Under the pieces are notes generated by a model. The model searched no databases and was not told the DNA's origin. It saw nothing but the letters and a program-made list of their open reading frames with translations. Source: Phycisphaerae bacterium (lineage in GTDB: Bacteria > Planctomycetota > Phycisphaerae > Phycisphaerales > Phycisphaeraceae). From it: DNA of 59,955 nucleotides. Made by a program: the position numbers and the translations under genes. Location: contig JAUIGU010000024.1 of assembly GCA_030432595.1 (NCBI GenBank), positions 1-59,955 on the forward strand, in the 5' to 3' direction. Positions 1 to 7,971 of the stretch are shown piece by piece (the first letter of the stretch is position 1; the number at the start of each line of letters is the position of its first letter).

Positions 1-190
1 TACGCCTTGCGTGCGAGCATCCACTCGCCGGGCGCACCACCCAATCCCATCCACGCAGCGGACCCCGCGTTTCACCAGAACACGGCCTCACCGACCTGGA
101 ACCCCGCGACAACCTGCGGGCCCCCCGGAAGTGTTGACTCCCGAGGGCTTACGTCGGGGCGCGGACGCACGTTGTTGCGCAGCAAGAGAA

Positions 191-228
191 ACCACGGAGG
201 CGCGGAGGACGCGGAGACCACTGAGACA
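191..228. repeat. Dispersed CCACGGAGG-type repeat
   Basis: The text ACCACGGAGGCGCGGAGGAC followed by GCGGAGACCACTGAGAC is a run of degenerate nine-base units of the type CACGGAGGA. I recognise this as a style of low-complexity intergenic repeat seen in many environmental genomes; that is recollection, not a search. It lies directly beside the palindrome at 245-319. Confidence 0.5.
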
Positions 229-244
229 CAAAGCTTTATGTTTT

Positions 245-319
245 CAGCCGCAGTCCAACGGACTGCGCGCCGGGCGTCAGAAACCTGCGCAGGGTGCGCA
301 GCCCGTTGGGCTGCGGCTG
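245..319. repeat. Long imperfect palindrome (REP-like)
   Basis: Left arm 245-268 (CAGCCGCAGTCCAACGGACT then GCGC) pairs with right arm 296-319 (GCGCAGCCCGTTGGGCTGCG then GCTG), with only a few mismatches. Each arm is itself nearly palindromic around CCAACGG / CCGTTGG, which is the layout of a REP doublet. It lies just downstream of the minus-strand gene ending at 357 and may fold in its mRNA. Confidence 0.6.
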
Positions 320-356
320 GCAGTCATTCCATCGATCGATGTGTTGACGAGATACT

Positions 357-3300
357 TCAGTTTCGAGGGCGACGCCGGAGTGCGAGCGACGTGAAAAGCC
401 AGAGCGCGGCGGCGGGTTCGGGGACGGTGCTGCCGGTGAAGTCGGGGGCGGTGGTGTCGCCCCAGTTGGTGAGGACGAGGTCGAGTTCGGTCTGTTCGAC
501 CTGGCCGTCGATATCGCCTCCGGGCAGGCCGGCGAAGTTGGTCCAGGCGGTGACGTCGGAGACGTCGGTGTCGCCCCAGTTCTGGAGGACGAAGTCGAGG
601 TCGGCCTGCTCGACCTGGCCGGAGTCGTTGTAGTCGCCGAAGACGGCACCGAGGGAGACGACTTCGAGGGCGACGCGGTTGGTTTCATAGAGGACGTCGA
701 AGCCCAGGCCCGCGGCGAGGGCGGGCAGGTCGAGCGTGTCGAAGGTGCCGGTGACGCCGGTGCCGGCGGTGATGAGTTCGTAGACGCTGCCGACAGTGAG
801 GGCGAGGGGGTCGTCGGTGGTGACGGCGAGGTTGCCGGCGACGGTGGCGGTGCCGGCGACGTCGAGGAGGTCGGCGGTGCCGGCCGTGGTCTCGATGCCC
901 AGGGCGAGCGTGCCTTCGGAACGCAGGTTGAGGTTGGAGACGGCGGAGGTGTTGACGACGGTGAGGTCGCCGAAGTTGTCGAGGGTGCCGGTGACGTCGG
1001 CGTCGATGAGGATGAGGTCGCCGTCGGGGTTGTTGACCAGGGCGACGTCGAAGGTTGCGTCGCCTTCGGCGATGACGAAGGTGCCGGAGTTGGCGCCGGT
1101 GGCGGCGGCGACGGAGCCGCGGGCGACGGAGACGACGCCGGTGGCGGTGACGAACAGGCCGTTGGAGATGGTGATGGCCTGGTTGTCGTCGACGGTGAGG
1201 GTGTTGCCGAAGATGCCGGCGGGGGTGACGACGACGCCCGAGTTGGTGAAGTTGAGGGTGCCGGCGTCGAAATCGACGTTGGCGAAGTCGGCGGCGGTGA
1301 TGGAGCCGAGGCTGAGCGTGCCGCCGTTGACGCGCAGGGGGGCGGTGAGAAAGGCTTCGCCGTCGACGGCGAGGTGTTTACCGGCGTCGAGGACGGCGGG
1401 GTTGCCGTTGAAGAGGTTGGACAGTGCGGCGGTGTCGAGGGTTTTGCCGGCGGGGTCGGTGAAGCGGAGCAGGCCGGCGTTGTAGTTGAGGGTGGGGACG
1501 GGGGTGTAGCTTGCGCCGCCGAAGTCGAGGAAGATGAGGTCGTTGGCGATGAGTTCGCCGCCGTTGAGATTGATGGTGCCGCGGTCTTTGAGGTAGAAGT
1601 TTCCGGCGACGTTGAGGCGGCCGTTTTCGAGGAGGTTGAGTTCGGAGGACCCGGAGCTCTGGCTGCCGGCGGAGGAGGCGTGGTTGGTGCTGCCGGACAT
1701 GATGAAGTCGTTGCCGACGTCCCAGGTGGCGAGCGCGCCCGGGCCGCCGAGGTCGACGCGTCCGACGTTGGTGGAGGCGCGGCCGATGTAGCCGAGGCCG
1801 CCGTTGGTGACGGTGCCGCCGTCGCGGATGATGAGCTGTCCGTCGACGCGGAGGTTGGAAGCGCCCGCGGCGACGGAGAGGTCGCCGCCGACGTTGAAGG
1901 TCGAGCCGGCACCTTCGACGGTCATGATGTTGTCGGCGTCGCCGGCGGCGCCGACCTCGGCGAACTCGGTGATGGTGATGTTGCCGCCGTCGCGGATGTT
2001 GACGATGCCGGAGGCGTTGGTCTGCTCGCCGAGGTTGAGGTAACGGGCCTCGACGCGGGAGCCGGCGCCGGTGACGTCGATCTGGCCGTTGCCGCCGGAT
2101 TCGTCGCCGACGATGAGGAAGCCCTGGGTGAGGATGTTGTTGCTTCCGTCGCGTTGGACGGCCTGGAGTACGCCGCCGTTGGAGACGATGAGTCGGGCGC
2201 GGTCGCCGTTGCTGCCGCCGGAGAGGCCGACGCTGACGCGTTCGGTGCCGAAGTAGTCGACGCGGGAGCCGGGGCCGTCGATGGTGAGGACGGAAGCGTC
2301 TGCCGCGGCACCGTTGCCGATGACGAGGCGGTCGGCGGAGCTGCCGCCGCCGTTGGTGGCGACGTTGATGCGTCCGCCGTTGGTGACGTTGGCGAAGCCG
2401 CGGTCGGAGTCGCCGACGAGCAGGCGGGTGGCGATGTTGAGGACCGAGCCGGGGCCGTCCACGTCGAGTTGGCTGTTGAACGAGCCGAGGGCGTCGGCGA
2501 CGAAGACGCCGTTGGCGTTGACGGTGCCGCCGTCCGTGACGTCGAGGTTCCCGGTGCCGATGTAGCCGACGAGGATGAGGTCGCCGTTGGCGTCGAACTG
2601 TGAGTTGGCGCCGGAGACGGTGAGGGTGCCGTTGGCGTTGGCGTCGTGCCCGATGATGACGCGGGAGGCCGAGATGCCGCGGCCGCCGTCGAGGATGTTG
2701 GCGGTGCCGGTGCCGCCGTTCTCGTTGCCCGAGCCGCCGATGAACCAGCCGCCGGTGGCGTTGGTGGTTTCGACGAGGGAGTTGTTGCCGGTGACGGTGA
2801 GGGTGCCGACGCCCTCGTCGTCGTCGCCGAGGGTGATGGTGTTGACCGCGGCGGTGACGCCGGTGCCGGCGCCCGCGCCGGTGAAGGTGGCGGTGGCGCC
2901 GTTCTGCACGGTGACGTTGGCGGTGGTGCCGACGCCGGTGCCGTTGCCGGCGAAGAGGAAGGCGGCGGTGAGGGTGGTGGTGCCGCCGTCGAGCAGGACC
3001 GTGCCGTCGGCGCCGTTGGCCAGGCCGACGTGGACCTCGTCGCCGACGGTGATGGTCGCGCCGTTGCGGGCCTCGAAGATGCCCTTGCCCTCGTTCCCGA
3101 CACTGAGGTCGCGGCCGATGTTGGCGGTGGCGTTCATGCCGCTGACGACGACGGTGTTGTCGCCGTTGTTGCCGATCTCGTCGGCGATGAAGAGGTCGAC
3201 ATCGACCTGGAGCTGGCCGAAGCCGACTTCGTTATCGTTGAGGTCGCGGCCGATGTTGAGGAAGCCCAGGCCGGCGTCGCCGACGATGAGAGAGTTGTCG

Positions 3301-4496
3301 ACGTCGAAAAGCGACGCGTTAGTGCCGCTGCCGTGGACGGCCATCTTGCCGTCGGAGCCGGCGTTGATGCCGAGGATCGCGTCGCCGACGGTTGTGCCCT
3401 GGGTCTGGGTGCGGGCGACCGCGCCGTTGCGGATGTCGAGGGTGCCGGTGCCCGAACCGCCGACGAAGATGGACCGGCCTTGCAGCAGCGAGTCGTTGCC
3501 GTCGACGACGCCGGTGCCGGTGGACTTGGCGCCGTTGAAGCCGTCGTTCGCGCCGAACTGGGCGTCGGGGCTGCCGTTGGTGCCGCCGTCGGTGAGGATG
3601 ACCTGCCCGCCGTTGGTGATGTTGAGGAAGCCGACGCCGCCGGCGATGCCGACGTTGAGGTCTTCGGTTTCGACGAACGCGCCCGCGCCGTTGACGTTGA
3701 GCGTGCCGGTGGAGGTCGTGGCGGTGCCGGCGACGGCGTCGTCGAGGTGTCCGCCGACCCAGATGTCGTTGCCGGAAACGCTGGAGGTGAGCAGTTGTGC
3801 GCCGGCCTGGACGTTGATCGTGCCGGTGCCGCCGTCGTAGCCGAGGGTGATGATGCCCCAGTTGTCGTTGTAGGTGCCGGTGAGCGTGGTGCCCGTGCCG
3901 TTGAGGGTGATCTCGCCGGTGCCGCCGGACTGGTTGCCGACGCGGATGATCTCGGCGGCGACGGTGCTGCCGCCGTTGATGAGCAGCGACCCGGTGCCGA
4001 CGCTGCCGACGATGAGCGGGTTGTCGTCGCCGACGGTGGTGAGCGGGTCGGAGATGTTCCAACTCATGCCGTCGATGATCTGGAGCAGCGTGCCGTTGCC
4101 CAGGGTCGTGCCGGTGGGGTCGTCGATGAGGGCGAAGTCGGCGGTGGTGAGGTCGCCGCCCGTTAGGCCGGAGAACACCCAGAGGTTGTTCGCGACGGTG
4201 AGGTTGTTCACCTCGGCGCCGGCGTTCATGAGGATGGTGTTGCCGCCGTTGTTGATCTGGAACAGCACGTTGTCGCCCAGGTCGGGCGTGTTGACCGGGT
4301 CCCAGTTTGTGTCGGTGTTGAAGACCAGCAGGCCGACCGGGTCGGGGTTGGTCCACTCAAGGTCGACGGCGTGGGCGGGCGACACGGCCAGCGTCGCGCT
4401 CAACCCGGCGGCTGCCGACAGCACAGCACACGAGACACGGCGGGGGAACAGCGTCGAGCCGGCAACGCCGCGCTCGCGGGGGTCGGGGGTGGTCAT
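357..4496 (-). CDS. Secreted beta-helix repeat protein with dockerin-like module and PEP-CTERM tail
   Basis: 1379 aa. The frame stays open upstream to 4877, but the ATG at 4496 follows a purine-rich GAGAGGAAGACG and gives a clean signal peptide of about 43 residues ending SPAHA, so I start there. The body is a long run of imperfect repeats built on LxVGxxGxGxLxIxNGG and VxGxGSxxxxx. This matches the known T5SS/PEP-CTERM-associated repeat pattern, expected to form a parallel beta-helix outside the cell. Near the end come two dockerin-like loops (GDYNDSGQVEQADLD and DIDGQVEQTELD), then VPEP, a short hydrophobic stretch and RRRPRN, a PEP-CTERM sorting tail. It is the only member of the group on the minus strand. 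Function is unknown; a surface or matrix role is inferred. Confidence 0.85.
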   Translation of the reverse strand: MTTPDPRERGVAGSTLFPRRVSCAVLSAAAGLSATLAVSPAHAVDLEWTNPDPVGLLVFNTDTNWDPVNTPDLGDNVLFQINNGGNTILMNAGAEVNNLTVANNLWVFSGLTGGDLTTADFALIDDPTGTTLGNGTLLQIIDGMSWNISDPLTTVGDDNPLIVGSVGTGSLLINGGSTVAAEIIRVGNQSGGTGEITLNGTGTTLTGTYNDNWGIITLGYDGGTGTINVQAGAQLLTSSVSGNDIWVGGHLDDAVAGTATTSTGTLNVNGAGAFVETEDLNVGIAGGVGFLNITNGGQVILTDGGTNGSPDAQFGANDGFNGAKSTGTGVVDGNDSLLQGRSIFVGGSGTGTLDIRNGAVARTQTQGTTVGDAILGINAGSDGKMAVHGSGTNASLFDVDNSLIVGDAGLGFLNIGRDLNDNEVGFGQLQVDVDLFIADEIGNNGDNTVVVSGMNATANIGRDLSVGNEGKGIFEARNGATITVGDEVHVGLANGADGTVLLDGGTTTLTAAFLFAGNGTGVGTTANVTVQNGATATFTGAGAGTGVTAAVNTITLGDDDEGVGTLTVTGNNSLVETTNATGGWFIGGSGNENGGTGTANILDGGRGISASRVIIGHDANANGTLTVSGANSQFDANGDLILVGYIGTGNLDVTDGGTVNANGVFVADALGSFNSQLDVDGPGSVLNIATRLLVGDSDRGFANVTNGGRINVATNGGGSSADRLVIGNGAAADASVLTIDGPGSRVDYFGTERVSVGLSGGSNGDRARLIVSNGGVLQAVQRDGSNNILTQGFLIVGDESGGNGQIDVTGAGSRVEARYLNLGEQTNASGIVNIRDGGNITITEFAEVGAAGDADNIMTVEGAGSTFNVGGDLSVAAGASNLRVDGQLIIRDGGTVTNGGLGYIGRASTNVGRVDLGGPGALATWDVGNDFIMSGSTNHASSAGSQSSGSSELNLLENGRLNVAGNFYLKDRGTINLNGGELIANDLIFLDFGGASYTPVPTLNYNAGLLRFTDPAGKTLDTAALSNLFNGNPAVLDAGKHLAVDGEAFLTAPLRVNGGTLSLGSITAADFANVDFDAGTLNFTNSGVVVTPAGIFGNTLTVDDNQAITISNGLFVTATGVVSVARGSVAAATGANSGTFVIAEGDATFDVALVNNPDGDLILIDADVTGTLDNFGDLTVVNTSAVSNLNLRSEGTLALGIETTAGTADLLDVAGTATVAGNLAVTTDDPLALTVGSVYELITAGTGVTGTFDTLDLPALAAGLGFDVLYETNRVALEVVSLGAVFGDYNDSGQVEQADLDFVLQNWGDTDVSDVTAWTNFAGLPGGDIDGQVEQTELDLVLTNWGDTTAPDFTGSTVPEPAAALWLFTSLALRRRPRN

Positions 4497-4747
4497 GGCG
4501 TTGCTCGTCTTCCTCTCAAGATGTCGCCGACACCGGCGCGGTCGGGCAGAACGCCCTACGGACACGGGATACGCCCGGGCCTGCTCCCCACGGCCAGATG
4601 AATTGGACCGCAAAACCCGCACCGACGCAAGGAAAAAGCCCGATCCCGCGGCTTTTCCAAGCCGGTCCGTGCGGGCAAGACCGGCCCCGGGAAGCTGGGG
4701 CGTGGCCGGCACGCACTGTCTCGCGTGTTGGCCCGCGGGTTGGAAAG

Positions 4748-5830
4748 ATGGGGAACCGTGCCCGCGTGGCCGACCTCGGCGTAACCTCGCCGTACGCTGT
4801 AGAGCGACCCGCCGTGAAAAAGCCCCCGCGCCCAGACCCGAACCCCGCCGAGGCCGACGCCGCGCCGATCGAGCCAATCGAGCGATCCGCGCCGCCCGAG
4901 CCGCTGATCCCCGGCGCGTCCAAGGTCTCCTCCGCCATCGCCCGCGCGGTGCTGCGCGGCGGGAACTACCCCTGGCTCAAGATCGCCGGGGCCCGCGTCC
5001 GCGAGAAGTCCCGCCGGCGCGGCGGCCGGCGCTTCGTCGTCCGTCGGCCCGACGGCGTCACGCTCGACGCCTGGCTCTCGCCCCGTGACGCCGGCACCGG
5101 GCTCGACGGCGGCACGCGCTCCCGCATCCCCGTGGTCATCTGCCACGGCATCTTCGAGTTCAAGGAACGACACTTCGACCGCGCCGCCTGGCTCAACGAA
5201 CGCGGGCACGACGTCATCCTCTTCGACCACCGCACCCACGGCCGATCCACCGGCAAACGCCTGACCTTCGGCGTCCACGAACGCGAAGACGTCCGCGCCG
5301 TGATCGACCTCGCCGTCACCCGCGGCATGGTCCCCCCCGGAAGTGGGCACAATGACCTTCCCCAAGTCGTCACGCTCGGGTTCTCACTCGGCGGCGGCAC
5401 GGTCCTTCAACACGCCGCGACCGACGAACGCGTCGCCGGCGTGATTGCGCTCGCGCCGTTCTGCGACTTCCGTACGGCGGTCAACACGTTCCGGCTGTGC
5501 TTCACGCCGTGGATGGACGAGGCCTGGCTGCAGCGCGGCTTCGACACCGCCGCCGCCGAGGCCGGCTTCGAAATGGAGCAGGCCTCCGCGCTCGACGCCA
5601 TCGAACACATCGACGCGCCCATCCTCCTGGCCGAAGGCGGCAAAGACCCGTTCCTCCCGCCGGGCATCCATAGCGAACAGTTGAAGCGCCGCCGCGGCGA
5701 CAACCGCTTAACGGTGATTCGCGTGGACGACGCGCACCACGTCTCCCTCGTGCGCCGCCGCTGGCCGCAACTGGATGATGCGATCGCGGTGTTTCTGGAC
5801 CAGCTGGAAACCACCGATGGACACGGGTGA
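4748..5830 (+). CDS. Alpha/beta hydrolase
   Basis: 360 aa from the ATG at 4748. The fold is shown by VVICHGIFEFKERHF (oxyanion region), FDHRTHGRS, the nucleophile elbow GFSLGGG, the acid-loop region LLAEGGKDPFLPP and the late histidine in DDAHHVSL, so Ser, Asp and His are all present. It resembles the cytosolic alpha/beta hydrolases related to YheT-type esterases; the substrate is unknown. No signal peptide is visible. A GTG at 4814 (VKKPPRP) is an equally good start because the ATG has no well-spaced ribosome site. The last codons (TTDGHG and the stop) lie inside a dispersed repeat, so the C-terminus has probably been rewritten. It is divergent from the repeat protein upstream. Confidence 0.82.
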   Translation: MGNRARVADLGVTSPYAVERPAVKKPPRPDPNPAEADAAPIEPIERSAPPEPLIPGASKVSSAIARAVLRGGNYPWLKIAGARVREKSRRRGGRRFVVRRPDGVTLDAWLSPRDAGTGLDGGTRSRIPVVICHGIFEFKERHFDRAAWLNERGHDVILFDHRTHGRSTGKRLTFGVHEREDVRAVIDLAVTRGMVPPGSGHNDLPQVVTLGFSLGGGTVLQHAATDERVAGVIALAPFCDFRTAVNTFRLCFTPWMDEAWLQRGFDTAAAEAGFEMEQASALDAIEHIDAPILLAEGGKDPFLPPGIHSEQLKRRRGDNRLTVIRVDDAHHVSLVRRRWPQLDDAIAVFLDQLETTDGHG

Positions 5831-5869
5831 ACGCGGATTTGAACCGCCAAGACGCCAAGAACGCCAAGG
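5811..5869. repeat. Two dispersed repeats, left flank of the 5926-6336 gene
   Basis: 5811-5839 reads CCACCGATGGACACGGGTGA then ACGCGGATT, and 5842-5869 reads AACCGCCAAGACGCCAAGAA then CGCCAAGG. Both look like short texts that recur between genes in many bacterial genomes (recollection). The second block recurs inverted at 6425-6459, so the pair brackets one small gene. The hydrolase stop codon at 5828-5830 is inside the first block. Confidence 0.6.
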
Positions 5870-5925
5870 GAGCAAGACATAGTTCATGCCGTCTTGCGGG
5901 CGTGAAAGCCGAACCGTTGTCTTCG

Positions 5926-6336
5926 TCATTTCACCGTCTTAGATCTTGACCACAGCGTGCGTCGGTTTTCCTCGAATGCCGGGTGCATCACCTCGTAATA
6001 CCACTGTGGCGGGAACTCCGGATAGCGTTTATTCAAAGCGTCCATCAACTCAGGGAAGCCGATGTCTTCTTCCCTGATTTCAAACCACCCGCCGCGTGTC
6101 ACGAACGCAAGGCAGATCATGTCGTACGTCAACAAGTCGATCTTGTAGGTCTCGATGTGCGTGACATCGTCCCAATAGAAAAGCTCATACCGGCGGCTGT
6201 TTCGCTGATGCCGGATCACGCCGACTTCACTGATACTGAGGACCGGAACATCACGCCGGTACTTATCTCGATCAATCTGCGCTTGAGAAGGCATACGCAT
6301 GTTGAGCAAAGGACTCAATAGCTTGACCAGCATCAT
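5926..6336 (-). CDS. Hypothetical protein, AT-richer than neighbours
   Basis: 136 aa; I do not recognise the family. There is no signal peptide or membrane segment. The sequence is rich in aromatic and charged residues, with a central ELFYWDDVTHIETYKIDLLT and a later GGWFEIREEDIGFPELMDAL. This pattern, an alternating strand followed by a short helix, is reminiscent of small PH-like or immunity-type domains, but that is only an impression. A second start at MRMPSQ is possible. Base composition is near 50% G+C against about 70% around it, and the gene sits between two inverted copies of a CGCCAAGA-type repeat, which suggests insertion as a unit. Confidence 0.6.
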   Translation of the reverse strand: MMLVKLLSPLLNMRMPSQAQIDRDKYRRDVPVLSISEVGVIRHQRNSRRYELFYWDDVTHIETYKIDLLTYDMICLAFVTRGGWFEIREEDIGFPELMDALNKRYPEFPPQWYYEVMHPAFEENRRTLWSRSKTVK

Positions 6337-6424
6337 GTGATTTTACGATCCGTCAATCTCAAACTTCTCAAGAAGCTCCAAACTTTCGACGTAAACAATC
6401 CCCGGATGGTCTTTCGTTCTTAGT

Positions 6425-6459
6425 CTTGGTTCTTGGCGCTCTTGGCGTCTTGGCGGTTC
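6425..6459. repeat. Inverted copy of the CGCCAAGA-type repeat
   Basis: CTTGGCGCTCTTGGCGTCTT then GGCGGTTC is the reverse complement of the block at 5842-5869, with a small extension (TTGGTTCTTGG). It ends at the alanine racemase stop codon (6458-6460), so the repeat supplies or borders the end of that gene. Confidence 0.65.
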
Positions 6460-7816
6460 AGCCCACATACACGCGCGGCACGCGGGGATTTATGCGGCAC
6501 ATCAGTTCGTACGCGTGGGTCTTGCAGGTCTTGGCGAGTTTGGGGACGGCGTTGGGGGCGGCCGGGTCGTTGCTGTAGACCTCGACCTCGCAGCCGCGCA
6601 CGGCATCCGGGTCGAGCTTGGTTTTCTGCACGGCGGTGGTGAGGTCGATGATGAGCTGGTCCATGTTGACCCGGCCGACGAGTTTGCAGGTGGCGATGCG
6701 CGGCGCAGCGCTCGACTCAGCCCCGGAAGCGCTTCCGGGGCTATCCGGTGAACCCGGCAGCGCCACGCGGACGTTCGCCTTGTTCGACAGCGCCATCGGG
6801 TACCCGTCGCCGTAGCCGACGCTGACCAGGCCCAGGACGCTTTTGCGTTTGAGCGTGGCGGTCGCGCCGTAGCCGACTTTTGCGCCGGGCTCGACGGTGC
6901 GGACGTGCGTGATGCGCGAGCACCACTTCATGACCGGCAGCAACTCGGGCGTGTCGATGGTGTCCGCTTCGCCGTCACTCACGCCGTCTTCCGGGGGCGC
7001 GGGCAGCTCGGCGATGATCGGGCCCGGCGGGAGCATCGCCTGCGCGTAGCCGTAGAGCCCGACGCCGGTGCGGACGACGTGGCGGTGGAACCGGCGGTCG
7101 CGCAGCGTCGCGAAGCTGTTGCCCACGTGCAGCAACAGGTCGCGCGGCAGCGGCGCGGCGTCTTCCAGGCGTGACAACACGTCGTCGTAGGTGTCGCTTT
7201 GTTCACAAGCAAAGTCGTAGTCGTCGTCCGCGGTGGCGAAGTGGGTCATGAGCCCGGCGACGCGCAGGCCGTGCATCTTCAAGAGCTCGGGCCAGAGTTC
7301 GGCGGCCTCGTCGGGCGACATGCCTTCGCGGGTCATACCGGTGTCCACGAACAGGTGGACGGGCATCTTCAAACCCAGCCGGCGGAACGCGTCGTCGAGT
7401 TTGCGGGCCTGCTCGGCGGTGTGGAGCGTGAGGTGCAGCCCGCCGGACGACGCGGCGCGGTAGAGCGCGGCGGTGCGGGTGAACTCGTAGAGCGGGCAGA
7501 GCAAGAGCGCGGGAAACGCCTCGCCCAGCGCGATGCCGCCGGCCACGAGTTCCTCGGCCTCGTCGGGCGAGTACACGGCGGCCATGCCCGCGCCGGCCTG
7601 CTGGAGGCGGCGGGTGACCTGGCACGCGCCCAGGCCGTACGCGTTTTTTTTGACGACGCCGCAAACCACCGAGCCTGCGACAGTGCCGTTGGCCCGGTCG
7701 TCGCCGCGCGTGATCGCCAGCACGCCGGCGACGTTGTCGGCGAGTCGGCCCAGGTCGACCTCGAGCCAACTGGGCGTGCTGGGTTTTCCCTGGCTGGGGT
7801 GGGCGCGTGGGTTCAT
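6458..7816 (-). CDS. alr: Alanine racemase
   Basis: 452 aa from the ATG at 7816. It interconverts L- and D-alanine with pyridoxal phosphate, supplying D-Ala for peptidoglycan. The PLP lysine is K56 in VVKKNAYGLG; the catalytic tyrosine lies in VGYGDGYP; the C-terminal beta domain has LVGRVNMDQ and ends INPRVPRVYVG. Between VRVALPG and RIATCKLVGRV there are about 17 extra residues rich in Ser, Gly and Ala, where relatives have a short turn. The DNA there contains a perfect 24-bp palindrome (6719-6742), so this is an in-frame repeat insertion. The stop codon falls in a dispersed repeat. It is divergent from the FG-GAP gene. Frame and motifs are intact, so it is probably functional. Confidence 0.93.
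   Translation of the reverse strand: MNPRAHPSQGKPSTPSWLEVDLGRLADNVAGVLAITRGDDRANGTVAGSVVCGVVKKNAYGLGACQVTRRLQQAGAGMAAVYSPDEAEELVAGGIALGEAFPALLLCPLYEFTRTAALYRAASSGGLHLTLHTAEQARKLDDAFRRLGLKMPVHLFVDTGMTREGMSPDEAAELWPELLKMHGLRVAGLMTHFATADDDYDFACEQSDTYDDVLSRLEDAAPLPRDLLLHVGNSFATLRDRRFHRHVVRTGVGLYGYAQAMLPPGPIIAELPAPPEDGVSDGEADTIDTPELLPVMKWCSRITHVRTVEPGAKVGYGATATLKRKSVLGLVSVGYGDGYPMALSNKANVRVALPGSPDSPGSASGAESSAAPRIATCKLVGRVNMDQLIIDLTTAVQKTKLDPDAVRGCEVEVYSNDPAAPNAVPKLAKTCKTHAYELMCRINPRVPRVYVG
6719..6742. repeat. 24-bp perfect palindrome inside alr
   Basis: Half-site AGCCCCGGAAGC followed by its exact reverse complement. It encodes part of the SPGSASGAE segment of alanine racemase. The same outline (AGCCCCGCAAGC half-site) forms the terminator hairpin at 39615-39638, so the two are members of one palindrome family. 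Confidence 0.8.
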
Positions 7817-7971
7817 GGCGTTTTTGTGGCCGGCCGACCCGTTGTACCGCGCGTGAATGCGCTGGGAATCTCGCGGGGCGGGTGTAGAATCGGGGGCGGG
7901 GACTGTGCCGGGCGGGGGTCGTGGCGGGTGGGGCGGACGATGGACCTTGTGTTTGCGGAGACTTGGGAAAG

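Larger units (their letters stand above)
1..356. other. Non-coding left edge with repeats
   Basis: No convincing gene. The stretch 183-236 resembles a dispersed CCACGGAGG-type repeat, and 245-319 forms a long imperfect palindrome; both are listed separately. On the minus strand an ATG at position 50 opens 16 codons that run off the left edge (beginning MGLGGAPGEW). It could be the start of a gene outside the window, but it has no clear ribosome binding site and is too short to judge. Confidence 0.5.

Noticed and set aside
245-319. Terminator for the minus-strand gene ending at 357
   Set aside because: The palindrome is strong but no T tract follows the arm on the minus strand; kept as a repeat instead.
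4497-4877. N-terminal extension of the minus-strand repeat protein to 4877
   Set aside because: It would overlap the divergent hydrolase gene and place the signal peptide 127 residues inside the protein; the ATG at 4496 has a ribosome site.
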